Source: Marivivens aquimaris (GTDB lineage: Bacteria; Pseudomonadota; Alphaproteobacteria; Rhodobacterales; Rhodobacteraceae). From it: a stretch of DNA of 64,000 nt. Under the pieces are notes generated by a model, which saw only the letters and a program-made list of their open reading frames with translations, made no database searches and was not told the DNA's origin. Below, one piece after another: positions 28,024 through 37,241 of the stretch (positions within the stretch are counted from its first letter, which is position 1; every line of letters begins with the position of its first letter). Both the position numbers and the translations under genes were made by a program. The stretch spans positions 58,882 through 122,881 of the forward strand of contig NZ_JADBGB010000005.1 in assembly GCF_015220045.1 (NCBI RefSeq), given 5' to 3'.

Positions 28024-29019
28024 CTACCGCTTGCTAGACCAAACCATTGCTGTCTCGTAGCCAGCGGATTCCAGCATCTCGATCTTGGACTTCCATCCTG
28101 CCGGACAGACGACAAAGGCCGCTCCCATACCGCGGTTGGCGAACGCCGCCTCGGCCGCGCGCAAAAGCGCATGGGAATCCTCACTACCTAGGTCAAGCGC
28201 CACCGGGTTGGCAAGCTCGGGGTGGTAGTAGTCATCAATCACACCCGTCCCGGTTATGTCGTGGGCCGGAGGAAAATGCAGTCGTGAGGCGGGCTGTGCG
28301 ATGATGTAGCCCTGCAGGTCCTCGGACGGGCCCAGAACCATCATGTCCCGATCTCGGAGCGATAGACTCCGCGTCATCCATGCTGAAAACCGTGGATCCG
28401 CTTCGGGATGGCTTTTCCAGAACGGGTCGATGTCAAAAAGAACCTGCCGGTTCTCGGCGCTGCGTGCAACGATACCCGGAACATCTTCTTCCGTCGCTGG
28501 GCGAACACCGGCGGGCATTCCCTGATCGCCAAGGTCACTGCGTGACAGATAAAGCGTGAGAGGTTCATACCCGCTTGCCTCGAACGCGGTTCGCCAGACT
28601 TCGCCTGCAACGTAGGAGGAAAGTTTGATCCGGGCACCGGCTTGGTGAAGTGCTTCCTCGGCGGCAGCCAGCAAGCCCTCTACAGTGCCGCTTGGTGCTC
28701 CGGGTAAAACGAAGGAGTCCGGCAGGATCAGCCCCGGCTCGCCGAACTGGCCTGCATATATCGGGGGCACTGGTAGCAGCATCGCATGAATGACACCCGT
28801 GATCTGACCACCATCTTCCGCGACATGCCAAAACTGTTGAAAGGGTTGCCCATCAGCAGTCAGCGCAAATGTCAGCGCCTTTTCGATCAGCGCGGGTGCG
28901 TCATCCGCCACCTTCCAGAGGATGGTATCCTCTGCATTGCGTTCTTGCGCATCCAGCACAAGAAGCTCGACCAAGCGTGGGATGTCGCCGGTTGTCGCTG
29001 GTCGGATCGTCTGGGTCAT
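28024..29019 (-). CDS. GNAT-family acetyltransferase, likely two-domain
   Basis: A protein of 331 residues that begins IRPATTGDIPRLVELL, the usual opening of GNAT acetyltransferases, and repeats that pattern at VRPATEEDVPGIVARS near residue 180, so it probably holds two GNAT domains. The C-terminal part includes LLRAAEAAFANRGMGAAFVVCP. ATG 29019 is chosen over an upstream extension that lacks a clear ribosome site. The substrate is unknown. It is divergent from the LysR gene and lies between virD4 and the virB operon, so it is likely cargo rather than transfer machinery. Confidence 0.75.
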   Translation of the reverse strand: MTQTIRPATTGDIPRLVELLVLDAQERNAEDTILWKVADDAPALIEKALTFALTADGQPFQQFWHVAEDGGQITGVIHAMLLPVPPIYAGQFGEPGLILPDSFVLPGAPSGTVEGLLAAAEEALHQAGARIKLSSYVAGEVWRTAFEASGYEPLTLYLSRSDLGDQGMPAGVRPATEEDVPGIVARSAENRQVLFDIDPFWKSHPEADPRFSAWMTRSLSLRDRDMMVLGPSEDLQGYIIAQPASRLHFPPAHDITGTGVIDDYYHPELANPVALDLGSEDSHALLRAAEAAFANRGMGAAFVVCPAGWKSKIEMLESAGYETAMVWSSKR

Positions 29020-29143
29020 CGCTCGGTCTCTTGTAGCTATTCTTGAGTACTGCTTCCCTGCTTGTATTGACCGCCTGAACCAAATTGACAAAGCAGGATG
29101 ATTCCGTCAGCGTTTAGAAAATCTATCGCCTTTGAGGCATCGA

Positions 29144-30037
29144 ATGAAGAACGTAAATCTGAACGCGCTCCGGGTCTTCTCTGTCGTCGCGTCGCATGGA
29201 AATCTGCAACGCGCGGCTGAAGAGCTGAATCTCTCGCGTGGCGCAGTCTCTCAGCGGATCAAGCAGCTCGAAATCGAGCTGGGGGTGGTTCTTCTCGTGC
29301 GGGGTGCAAGGGGCGTTTCGCTAACACGTGAGGGCGAGCGCTGCCACTCAGCCATGCAAAAAGCTTTGGCGATCCTCGACACTGCGTTGGTGAGCGTCGG
29401 CGAGGTCGGTGATCGCGTCACGCTACACCTTGGTTCGTCCACCGCAACAAAGTGGTTGATGCCTCGGATGGGCGCTTTTGCGACCAAGTTTCCCACCGTT
29501 TCCTTGACCACACAGGTTCACGAGCAGATTCTGGCGCGCAGTCTGGGCCGGAACGAGATCGCGATCTGGCCCGGCAAAGCGCATGATACGAATGCAGCCC
29601 ACGAAACGCGTCGCTTGACCGATATCCGCCTTGTTGCCGTGTGCAGCTCTGATTTCCTGCGACAGGATTGGCCAATGGGGCTGGAGACGTTGCTGACGCT
29701 GCCGCTTCTTCAAGACGCGCACCGGCGGTGGGAAAAGCTGATCACGGCAACCGGGCATGGAGACACACACAAGCTGCTCAACTTCGACCGATCTGCCTTG
29801 GCTCTCGACGCTGCTATTGGTGGTCACGGTGTTGCCATCGCGCCGACGTACATGGTGGAGAATGATCTCTGGTCAAAGAAACTGGTGGAGATTTGGGTCG
29901 ATCCCGAGCCCTCAGATGACGGGCTCTATATCTCATGGGCAAAAGATCATTTGGGCCAGACGCGCATCAAGCGGATCGTTGATTGGATCTCTTCGGAGTT
30001 CGAGAAAAGCCGACCTTCGATGTGGGATGACGACTGA
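29144..30037 (+). CDS. LysR-family transcriptional regulator
   Basis: A 297-residue regulator with an N-terminal LysR helix-turn-helix (LNALRVFSVVASHGNLQRAAEELNLSRGAVSQRIKQLE) and a C-terminal effector-binding domain similar in layout to GcvA-type regulators. It is transcribed away from the GNAT gene, the classic arrangement for a LysR protein controlling its divergent neighbour. ATG 29144 is preferred over a TTG at 29132. Confidence 0.85.
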   Translation: MKNVNLNALRVFSVVASHGNLQRAAEELNLSRGAVSQRIKQLEIELGVVLLVRGARGVSLTREGERCHSAMQKALAILDTALVSVGEVGDRVTLHLGSSTATKWLMPRMGAFATKFPTVSLTTQVHEQILARSLGRNEIAIWPGKAHDTNAAHETRRLTDIRLVAVCSSDFLRQDWPMGLETLLTLPLLQDAHRRWEKLITATGHGDTHKLLNFDRSALALDAAIGGHGVAIAPTYMVENDLWSKKLVEIWVDPEPSDDGLYISWAKDHLGQTRIKRIVDWISSEFEKSRPSMWDDD

Positions 30038-30098
30038 CCGCCTCGTCCCGCATTGTGTGAGTTCATGCACAGTGCGGCGAAAGGCTGCTTTCTCCTTT

Positions 30099-31124
30099 CT
30101 ACTCTCGCAAACGTCTTGCCCGTTCCGCCATTCTGACCATCTGCGCGCTTGCCGTTGCCGCAGCGCTCCGCACAGCGGCAGGCGTCTGAACCGCACCTCG
30201 CCCAAGCACCTCTCCAGTGGTCAATGCACCGATCCGCGACCTGCCCTTGACACCGGCGGTGTTGAAAAGCCCGCGCATGATCCCGCTCGATCCGGCGAAT
30301 ACGGCGGGCGCTGCCGCCACCATCAGGTTGCCCGAGATCCCCCGCACAATCAGGGGCGTTGCCGCAACGAAGCCCTTGGCCAGGAACACCATCACGAAGA
30401 ACGGCACCAGCGAGCCGATGTTTGTGGCTGAGTTCGGGTCGCCGAGCTGGGCCAGCAGCGAATTGGCCATGCCGACCACGGTCGAGAACATGGCGGCGAT
30501 GACGATGGGGTAGAAGGCATAGCTGATCGTGGTTGAGACCCATCTGTGGAAGAAATCCTTGGTCGCGTCAAAGAGCGACAGTGCGATCATGATCGGAGCG
30601 AGGCCAAGCATGAGTGTCAGCATCATCTTGGCGAAGATGAGTACGATGCCGGTCATGAAGCCGAGAAGGCTGAGGAGCACCAGGCCAATGCCGCCGAGGA
30701 TCGCTCCGGTCATCCAGTTGAGGTTGTTGCCGATAGCGTTAAGGTATTGGCTGAACTCTGTAATCAGTCGGTCGAATTCGGCTGCGAAATAGGTAGCGCC
30801 CGCCCCGCCGCCTCCGACTGATGAAATCAGTGCGCCCGCCACATAGTCGAGCCCACCAATGACTGCATTTGCGACAGCGTTGAAGTTGGCCCAGTTGAAA
30901 GCGAAGATCCCAATCAGCATCAGCTTGATCAGGTACCAGAAGAAACTTGCCCCATCCATGCTGCGGAACTGGAATGCCATGTTGATGCAGACGCCGATCA
31001 GCGAAAGCGTGACCATCAGCAGGACGATCGTGCCGGTATTGCTCGCCACGGCTCCGAACTGGGACTCGGCCGCATCGGCGAGGAAGCCGTCGGCGGTTCC
31101 AACCATCCAGCTGACGATGCTCAT
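30099..31124 (-). CDS. virB6: VirB6-type inner-membrane channel protein
   Basis: A 341-residue polytopic membrane protein with about six hydrophobic segments (for example FFWYLIKLMLIGIFAFNW and MTGIVLIFAKMMLTLMLGLAPIMIALSLF), typical for VirB6/TrbL, which helps form the inner-membrane part of the secretion channel. The start ATG overlaps the stop of the small secreted protein (TAATG). It is the last gene of the minus-strand virB operon. Confidence 0.85.
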   Translation of the reverse strand: MSIVSWMVGTADGFLADAAESQFGAVASNTGTIVLLMVTLSLIGVCINMAFQFRSMDGASFFWYLIKLMLIGIFAFNWANFNAVANAVIGGLDYVAGALISSVGGGGAGATYFAAEFDRLITEFSQYLNAIGNNLNWMTGAILGGIGLVLLSLLGFMTGIVLIFAKMMLTLMLGLAPIMIALSLFDATKDFFHRWVSTTISYAFYPIVIAAMFSTVVGMANSLLAQLGDPNSATNIGSLVPFFVMVFLAKGFVAATPLIVRGISGNLMVAAAPAVFAGSSGIMRGLFNTAGVKGRSRIGALTTGEVLGRGAVQTPAAVRSAAATASAQMVRMAERARRLRE

Positions 31125-31543
31125 TACCAGTTGCCTTGCGCTTCGCAGATATCCTGGACGGCGCGGGCGATCTGGTTCTGTTCGTTGCGGAGGGCCAATT
31201 GGGCTTGAGTGTGCTCCGCTTGGGTGTTGCTCGCGAACTGTTCCTCGTACTCGGTCGAAGCGGCATCCCAAGACGGGAAGCGCACATCACAGCCGCAATC
31301 GCCACTTTCGTTGATCGTCTCCCATGACCGCAACTCGTAGAGACGCATCAACGTCAGCGCCTTGTAGGCTTCCCGCGGATTGATTTCGTCCATCCAGGTC
31401 GGGCGCGCCGGACGATCGTTGCAAATCCGGTACTTTTGAGGCGACATATCGACTGTGAGATCGTTTGAAACCTGAGGCGAAGTCTGCGCCACAAGGGGGC
31501 CCGCCAAGGCGGCAAGCATGAGTGCGAGAATTGGTTTTCGCAT
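31124..31543 (-). CDS. Small secreted T4SS-associated protein
   Basis: A 139-residue protein with a signal peptide (MRKPILALMLAALAGPLVAQ) and several cysteines in the mature part (ICND, DCGCDV, DICEA). I do not recognise a family. It lies between virB11 and virB6 in a tight operon, so it is probably a periplasmic part of the transfer apparatus, perhaps held by disulfides. Distant relation to VirB5-like pilus tip proteins cannot be excluded. Confidence 0.7.
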   Translation of the reverse strand: MRKPILALMLAALAGPLVAQTSPQVSNDLTVDMSPQKYRICNDRPARPTWMDEINPREAYKALTLMRLYELRSWETINESGDCGCDVRFPSWDAASTEYEEQFASNTQAEHTQAQLALRNEQNQIARAVQDICEAQGNW

Positions 31544-31558
31544 CTGGGGGTTCCTTTT

Positions 31559-32593
31559 TTACTCAGCGGCAACGGAGGGGCTCTTGTTGCCTCTGCCGTC
31601 GACCGTGTCGAGGTTCAAATCTGTGGTTTGGCCCGGGAGAAAGAACTCGGTGATTCCGCGCGCGCCTTCATGGCGGCCTGCCTGAATGATCACGTCGATC
31701 GAGCCCTCAATATAATCGATCATGTCTGCATAGGTCATCGGCACATCGGTTTTCAGGGCGGCGATGGCGAGGCGGCGAACAGCAAGTTGTGGGGTCTCGG
31801 CATGCAGCGTAGTCAGCGATCCACCGTGGCCGGTATTGATTGCCTCGAGAAACGTCATCGCCTCGCGCCCGCGGACTTCGCCTAGGACGATCCGGTCAGG
31901 TCGCATGCGAAGCGTTGAGGCCAAGAGCACATCGGCACTGCGGGCATCCGTGTCCCGGTCCGCGATCAACGTCACGGCATTGGGCTGCTCGGGGCGCAGC
32001 TCGGCCGCCTCCTCGATGGTGATGATCCGCTCTTCGGGCGGGATCAGCGAAAGGATCTTGCGCGCCGCAACCGTCTTGCCGGTCGATGTACCGCCCGAAA
32101 CGATCATGTTGAGCTTGTTCTCGACGCAGAAGCGCAGCGCGGCGTCGATGTCGCCGGAGGCAACCACATCGCGCAGCGCGGCGTTTCGTTCGCGCCGCAG
32201 ACCTTCGAGGCTGCGCTCCTTTCCATAGAGGAAGCCGAGCCGGATTGCCTCCAGCGGCAGGGAGGAGAAGAAGCGCAACGATATTGAAAACCCGCCCTCG
32301 ACTGCCGGCGGCTGGATCACCTGCGCGCGGATCGGGCGATCTCGATATAGGATCGAGACCGAGACAATGGGCTTCTTCGTGCTGAGCGTCGTCGAGGCGG
32401 CCGAGGCGATCTGGTTGCCGAGGTCCTTGATCTCGGTCTGGCTCAGCGGGCTGCCGACACCTCGCATGAAGTGATCGCCCTGGAATTCGCCCCAGACTTG
32501 TCCGTCAGGATTGATGCAGATCTCGATCGTGTCGTCGCGCAGGACCTCGGGGCCGAAACGGTCGAGCGACGCTTCCAGATAACTTGCAGCCAT
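31559..32593 (-). CDS. virB11: VirB11 ATPase
   Basis: A 344-residue hexameric traffic ATPase. Walker A GGTSTGKT lies near residue 165, followed by ITIEEAAELRP (Asp/Glu box), the LRMRPDRIVLGEVRG Walker B region and the His box GHGGSLTTLHAE. It powers pilus assembly and substrate transfer at the cytoplasmic face. ATG 32593 lies 2 nt from the virB10 stop. Confidence 0.95.
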   Translation of the reverse strand: MAASYLEASLDRFGPEVLRDDTIEICINPDGQVWGEFQGDHFMRGVGSPLSQTEIKDLGNQIASAASTTLSTKKPIVSVSILYRDRPIRAQVIQPPAVEGGFSISLRFFSSLPLEAIRLGFLYGKERSLEGLRRERNAALRDVVASGDIDAALRFCVENKLNMIVSGGTSTGKTVAARKILSLIPPEERIITIEEAAELRPEQPNAVTLIADRDTDARSADVLLASTLRMRPDRIVLGEVRGREAMTFLEAINTGHGGSLTTLHAETPQLAVRRLAIAALKTDVPMTYADMIDYIEGSIDVIIQAGRHEGARGITEFFLPGQTTDLNLDTVDGRGNKSPSVAAE

Positions 32594-32594
32594 G

Positions 32595-33920
32595 TCAGAA
32601 AATCTCGAGGTCACGATCGACCATGACCGTGATCCGTGTACCCTGATCGACATGTATCACTGGCCGGATCGCCAGATAGTCCTGCATCACGCTTTGCGTG
32701 CTATCGCGCAGATCCGTGCCGACATCGCTCGCAACATCGGCCGCCGCCTCGCTGTCGATTTGACCCGCCGCAGCCGCAGGCAAGGCGCCGATCAAGGAGA
32801 TCAGCGCGGCGGAGCCGAAGCGTTGCGCGAAACGGGTGTCGACAGACCCGGTGGTGCCAGTACGGCCAAGTTCGTCTCCACCGAAGGCGCTGATCTGCAC
32901 GGTCTGATTATCGGGCAAGATGATCCGGTCCCATGCCACCATGACGCGCGATTGGGCAAGTGCGACATCGGAGCGGTAGCGCCCGATCAGCCGCGCGCCG
33001 CGCGGGATCAGGATACGCGTTCCATCGAAAGAATGGACGTCTTCCGAGACGATGGCGCGGATCGCGCCGGGCAGTGTGCTGTCGAGGGCCGTCTCTGTCA
33101 CAGCCTGAATCATGGTGCCCTGAACAACCGTGTTCGATGGGTTCGCGATCACTTCGGCACGTGTCACCTGCGCAGGTTGTGCGCCCGAACGAACAAAGGC
33201 TTCATCTGCATTCAAACGTGCGGCTTCCAGCGTGTTCTCCCTATCCGCACCCGCGCCCATCCCGGAGAACGCGATCATAGGAGACGCGATACGCTCTGCG
33301 CGGGCCTCAGCTTCGGCTGCGCGCCGCCTTTCGAGTTCGGCCAGCCGCAATTCTTCTTCACTTGGTCCCAATGAGGTCGGCTCTGGTGGTGCAAGCCGTG
33401 CAAGTTCCAAGTCCATGCGGAGCTGATCCAATTCGCGGTCCCGCTCGGTCAGCTGCCGCTCGAGGGCACGCTGAGCCTCGGCGGATGCTTCCTGTAAGGT
33501 GGCAATTTGCGCCGTCAGGTCCGCAATCGCCTGCTCCGCCCCGCTATCCGCGGCCTCGGCCGGTCTTGCGCGCAGTTCCTCGAGTTCCGCTCTCAATGTC
33601 GCAAGACTTTCCATCAGCGCGAGTTCCGACTCGCTCGGACCTGTGTCCGCAGGCGGGGCTTGGCTGGGCTCCGGGGCAGAAATCGGCGCCAGATCTCCGA
33701 ATCCGGGGCCGCTGCTCTGGAACTCCTCCGGCGCGGCGGTCGCCATTGGCGCTTCTGCCGACGGCTGCAGGGCGGCCCACGCCAGACCGCCTGCTGCCGC
33801 GATGCCGACGACCCCAAGGATCGCGGCAAGCGGCGCAGGCCGCTTGTTGGCCTTCGCTTTGCCTGTCGAGCCTTCGAGAGCCGCGAGGCGCGCGGCGAGG
33901 TCTTCCGTACCTGCGGTCAT
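32595..33920 (-). CDS. virB10: VirB10/TrbI core channel protein
   Basis: A 441-residue protein with a short cytoplasmic N terminus, one membrane segment (APLAAILGVVGIAAAGGLAWAAL), a long Pro/Glu/Ala-rich periplasmic linker with coiled-coil features (residues about 90-200), and the conserved C-terminal beta-barrel domain (ILIPRGARLIGRYRSDVALAQ). It spans the envelope and senses ATP use by VirB11 and VirD4. The start overlaps the virB9 stop. Confidence 0.95.
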   Translation of the reverse strand: MTAGTEDLAARLAALEGSTGKAKANKRPAPLAAILGVVGIAAAGGLAWAALQPSAEAPMATAAPEEFQSSGPGFGDLAPISAPEPSQAPPADTGPSESELALMESLATLRAELEELRARPAEAADSGAEQAIADLTAQIATLQEASAEAQRALERQLTERDRELDQLRMDLELARLAPPEPTSLGPSEEELRLAELERRRAAEAEARAERIASPMIAFSGMGAGADRENTLEAARLNADEAFVRSGAQPAQVTRAEVIANPSNTVVQGTMIQAVTETALDSTLPGAIRAIVSEDVHSFDGTRILIPRGARLIGRYRSDVALAQSRVMVAWDRIILPDNQTVQISAFGGDELGRTGTTGSVDTRFAQRFGSAALISLIGALPAAAAGQIDSEAAADVASDVGTDLRDSTQSVMQDYLAIRPVIHVDQGTRITVMVDRDLEIF

Positions 33921-34618
33921 GATGTGGCCTGTCCTGCGTCCTGGACGCAAATCACCTCTTCGCCAAGGCGAAGGACCCATTGTCGGTTGACGCCGGACAC
34001 GCGGATGACGCCGTCACTCAAGGCCTGGCTGTTCACCGCGCGTTCCCTGCCGTTCGAATATCGGAAGATGGCGGGCACCGGCGCATTCCGTGCGAACCGG
34101 AAATACGTGAAGGTACCATCATCCCAGATGGCCGTCGGCGTGAACTCTTCTCGGGCACTGACCGCATAGTTCGCGTTCGGCGCATCGGCCGCAACCGCCC
34201 TGGTGGGTTGCACGCGGTTTTCAGGATAGCGGAACTGCACGACATAATGCGGCGTCTCCCGGGCTTCGACGACATGGAAGTAGTAGGAGCGGCGGTTGGT
34301 GTAGACGGTGATGTTGGTGGCGACGCCAGATGCTGTCGGCTTGATGGCGAAGGCACGGCCACCCGGGACACCGTCGAATTGAAACCCGACCGTATCGCCG
34401 GCGATGATCGAGCGGATAGTGTCACCCTCACCGAATTCGACTGTGGTGACGCGGGTCAGAGTCGTGACGACACGGTAAACCTGGCCTTCAGTCCAGGTCG
34501 CGACGCGCACGCGATTGTCATGAGAGCCTGGACGGGGCGTAGTTTCGGCCAAAGCAGTCGTTCCCGCGAACGCGAGAATACTGGCGGCCAGCAGCGCAGA
34601 GATTGGAGTGCGAGTCAT
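33917..34618 (-). CDS. virB9: VirB9/TrbG core complex protein
   Basis: A 233-residue secreted protein with a signal peptide (ISALLAASILAFAGTTALAE). The mature part has the VirB9 pattern of beta-rich segments: VYRVVTTLTRVTTVEFGEGD near the N terminus and a C-terminal domain (AIWDDGTFTYFRFARNAPVPAIF) that binds VirB7 and VirB10 at the outer membrane. Overlaps virB10 and virB8 by 4 nt on each side. Confidence 0.95.
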   Translation of the reverse strand: MTRTPISALLAASILAFAGTTALAETTPRPGSHDNRVRVATWTEGQVYRVVTTLTRVTTVEFGEGDTIRSIIAGDTVGFQFDGVPGGRAFAIKPTASGVATNITVYTNRRSYYFHVVEARETPHYVVQFRYPENRVQPTRAVAADAPNANYAVSAREEFTPTAIWDDGTFTYFRFARNAPVPAIFRYSNGRERAVNSQALSDGVIRVSGVNRQWVLRLGEEVICVQDAGQATS

Positions 34619-35280
34619 TCGGAACGGTCCGATCGGATGGCATATTGGGTAACGGTGAAACCGAAAGGGTTTTGCCAAACGTCGTCGATCGCGCGGGTCC
34701 GCTCGGGCCGGAATTCGAACATCAACGTGGCAGTGAACGATCCATCCTGTACCCCTTGCGGGCTTGTCAGGCGCTTTCTGAGCCGCACCTGGGCGCGGTT
34801 ATCGCCAATAAGGGTGATCGATGCGATCTCGACAGCCATCTCGGCCGCAGCCCCGTAACGCGTCGGCGGATAGTTCTCCTGACCCGATGTCCACATCGCG
34901 CGCATGCTGGCCTCGGCCGACCCGGAAGACTGTGCCAGGACACGGCGGACACGAAGATCGTTGTCGAGCTGGTTGTAGGTTTCGCGGTCGAGAATGTAGC
35001 GGTAGATTTGCGCTTCGATCACGGCAGGGCGTTCGGCGAGCGACACGGTTTCAACCGTGGCATTGGGAAGCGCCAGCCCGGTCGCGGGATCGTAGGGGAC
35101 AACCATGGGAGGCGGCGTCTCGACCATCAGCGCGACAGCCGCAGCTGTCAAACAGCCGAATACACCAAAGCCTGCTCCAGAAATCCCGATCATCCGCCAA
35201 AGCTGTTCCCGGCGCAGGGCACCGTAGACAAGTTCCTCTTCCACGAGTTCGCGCGCAGTCATCACCCCTGCCCTACTCAT
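34615..35280 (-). CDS. virB8: VirB8 assembly factor
   Basis: A 221-residue bitopic inner-membrane protein: a short cytoplasmic N terminus, one membrane helix (GAGFGVFGCLTAAAVALMV), and a periplasmic NTF2-like domain of about 150 residues (VIEAQIYRYILDRETYN to FEFRPERT). VirB8 nucleates assembly of the core complex. It overlaps the virB5 and virB9 genes by 4 nt each. Confidence 0.9.
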   Translation of the reverse strand: MSRAGVMTARELVEEELVYGALRREQLWRMIGISGAGFGVFGCLTAAAVALMVETPPPMVVPYDPATGLALPNATVETVSLAERPAVIEAQIYRYILDRETYNQLDNDLRVRRVLAQSSGSAEASMRAMWTSGQENYPPTRYGAAAEMAVEIASITLIGDNRAQVRLRKRLTSPQGVQDGSFTATLMFEFRPERTRAIDDVWQNPFGFTVTQYAIRSDRSE

Positions 35281-36074
35281 GGCTCAAGGTCCGGCAGGGT
35301 GAAGTCCATGTACCGGCGCTCTTCGGCAACGGTGGCAGCATCGACCACGCCAGCATTTCCCGCGCCAAGGGTCTGGATTGCTTCCAACTCCCACATGCGT
35401 GTCATGGCGATGGCGAGCTCTGCTGTAACGCGGGTATTGTGGTCCATGGAGGCTTTCAGATCCTCCATGTCCGGGATCATCTCGACCAGACGTTCAACCC
35501 GCTCGAGGGACTGTTCGGCCTCGGCATGACTGTTCTGGGCAGCTGCGGACATGACGGCCCCTGTGGTTGCGCGGGTGGCCACGCCTTCCGCCCCTGGACT
35601 GCCGCTGGTGGCAATCTCGCGCAGGGAATCTTCGTCAAAACCGGCACTTGCCAGCGCCGCTTCCATCTGGGTGCGCATTGGGCCTGCATTAGGGCCGATG
35701 AGGCTGCTCCAGTCGCCCGCCTGGATGCCCCGGATCAGACCGGGAATATCTTCAAAATTCGCCTCGAGCAGGTTGTCCAGATCCCCGCCCATCGCAAGGC
35801 CGAGGATGCTGCGCGGTCCGGTGAGTGAGGCATACATCTCGTTCAGCTGATCGAGCTGACTTTGCAGCATGTCCAGTTGCTCCAACGCATTGTCCAGAAG
35901 ATCGGTCTGGATCCCGAAATCCTGCAGCATCTGTTGAAGCTGGCGGATTTCCTGAGCAATGTTCTGGGTGTCCACCGTGGGCACACCCTGTGCCGCGACA
36001 GGTCCGGTGACATTGAGGGCAAGCGCGAGAGCGATGCTACCGGCGAAAAGGGAACGGGGCAGGCGCAGGTTCAA
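35277..36074 (-). CDS. virB5: VirB5/TrbJ-like pilus-associated protein
   Basis: A 265-residue exported protein with a signal peptide ending near VAAQ and a mainly helical mature chain, including LQQMLQDFGIQTDLLDNALEQ heptads. VirB5 proteins sit at the pilus tip. The N terminus of the mature protein (GVPTVDTQNIAQ) and its last 70 residues (MEDLKASMDHNTRVTAELA to RRYMDFTLPDLEP) match the neighbouring transglycosylase gene, which therefore looks like a VirB5-derived fusion. Confidence 0.85.
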   Translation of the reverse strand: MNLRLPRSLFAGSIALALALNVTGPVAAQGVPTVDTQNIAQEIRQLQQMLQDFGIQTDLLDNALEQLDMLQSQLDQLNEMYASLTGPRSILGLAMGGDLDNLLEANFEDIPGLIRGIQAGDWSSLIGPNAGPMRTQMEAALASAGFDEDSLREIATSGSPGAEGVATRATTGAVMSAAAQNSHAEAEQSLERVERLVEMIPDMEDLKASMDHNTRVTAELAIAMTRMWELEAIQTLGAGNAGVVDAATVAEERRYMDFTLPDLEP

Positions 36075-37237
36075 CGCAAATCCTCCTGACTGAAATCCAT
36101 GTATTGCCGCTCGACAGCTTGCGCTGCCGCCAAGGCGATCTGCTCGGCGCTGAGTGGCTCGGTTCGGGCGGCCTTGATCCGGGTCCGGATTGCGACCAGC
36201 CGGGCCAGTTCGGCCCGGGCATAGGTGTTGAGCGCGATGGCCTCGTGGAGATCCTCGGTCTCACCGATGCGGGTGATGATGTCCTGAACCCGCAGGGCGG
36301 CGGCACGGACCGAAACCAGCGAATAGTCACCATAGACCCCTGCGCCGTGGGCCGAGAGGCTGAAACTCGCGTTGGCGAGGAGCACAGGGTCGATGGTGCC
36401 GAGCGCGTCGATGCCGCCCACAGCCGCGAGGTAGCTGTTGTACTGCTGCGGGATCACCACGACATAATGCTGGGTTTCCGCGAAGGGTGGCACACCGCCA
36501 TAATCCTGCACATTGCCCGGCCCGGCGTTATAGGCGGCGAGCGCATGGATAATGTTGCCATCGAACATGTTCAGCATTTGTGCGAGGTATCGCGCACCGC
36601 CGGTGACCTGCAGATAGGGATCGTCGTAATAGGCCGGGTAGATCCCGAGATCGCCCGCGGTACCGGGCATGATCTGGGTAAGTCCGAAGGCACCCACGGG
36701 TGAGCGTGCCCCGATCTGGAAACGGCTTTCCTGCCAGATCAGCGCCTGCAAGAGACAGCGCCATTGCACGAGCGAAAGACCTGCGCGGCCGACCCCGGAC
36801 AGACTGTGAGTGTCGCGTGCTGCGCGGATGATCAGCTCCTCGATCCCCTCCCGGGCATCGCCGAACATCCGCGCTGCCGCTGGATTGGTGTCCTCGGGCG
36901 CATAGAGACTGGCGGCCGCGCTTTCGACGTCGTCTACCGCCCCCTGCCCCGCCTCGAGCCCGGCCACGGTTCCGGCCACGTCTCCAGCACCAAGCGACAT
37001 GGCATCCATCAGCCCTTCGAGGGAGGCGAGTTGCTGGCGCTCGATTTCGGCCAGTTCCTCCTCGCGGCTTAGCCGGTCCTGCTGCAGTGCCAGGTCCCGA
37101 TCGGTCTGCTCAAGGATGGCCTGCCGCTCTGCGAATAGGCGCAGATCGAAGGTCGGCACGCCTTGGGCGACCGCTGGCCCCGCCGTGGGACCTGCCAGCG
37201 CAAGGCCGATCATCGAGAGAGGAAGCCAGGTCCGCAT
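36071..37237 (-). CDS. VirB5-like protein with inserted SLT lytic transglycosylase domain
   Basis: A 388-residue exported protein. The signal peptide is MRTWLPLSMIGLALAG followed by AVAQ. A helical N-terminal part (GVPTFDLRLFAERQAILEQ) is followed by a lytic transglycosylase domain with catalytic Glu in ALIWQESRF, GLTQIMPGTA and AYNAGPGNV. The C-terminal 80 residues (TEDLHEAIALNTYARAELA to RQYMDFSQEDLR) align closely with the end of the VirB5 gene next to it. So a wall-opening enzyme appears embedded in a VirB5 scaffold. It may supply VirB1 function, since the separate virB1 gene is frameshifted. ATG 37237 is chosen for the signal peptide. Confidence 0.85.
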   Translation of the reverse strand: MRTWLPLSMIGLALAGPTAGPAVAQGVPTFDLRLFAERQAILEQTDRDLALQQDRLSREEELAEIERQQLASLEGLMDAMSLGAGDVAGTVAGLEAGQGAVDDVESAAASLYAPEDTNPAAARMFGDAREGIEELIIRAARDTHSLSGVGRAGLSLVQWRCLLQALIWQESRFQIGARSPVGAFGLTQIMPGTAGDLGIYPAYYDDPYLQVTGGARYLAQMLNMFDGNIIHALAAYNAGPGNVQDYGGVPPFAETQHYVVVIPQQYNSYLAAVGGIDALGTIDPVLLANASFSLSAHGAGVYGDYSLVSVRAAALRVQDIITRIGETEDLHEAIALNTYARAELARLVAIRTRIKAARTEPLSAEQIALAAAQAVERQYMDFSQEDLR

Positions 37238-37241
37238 TGGC

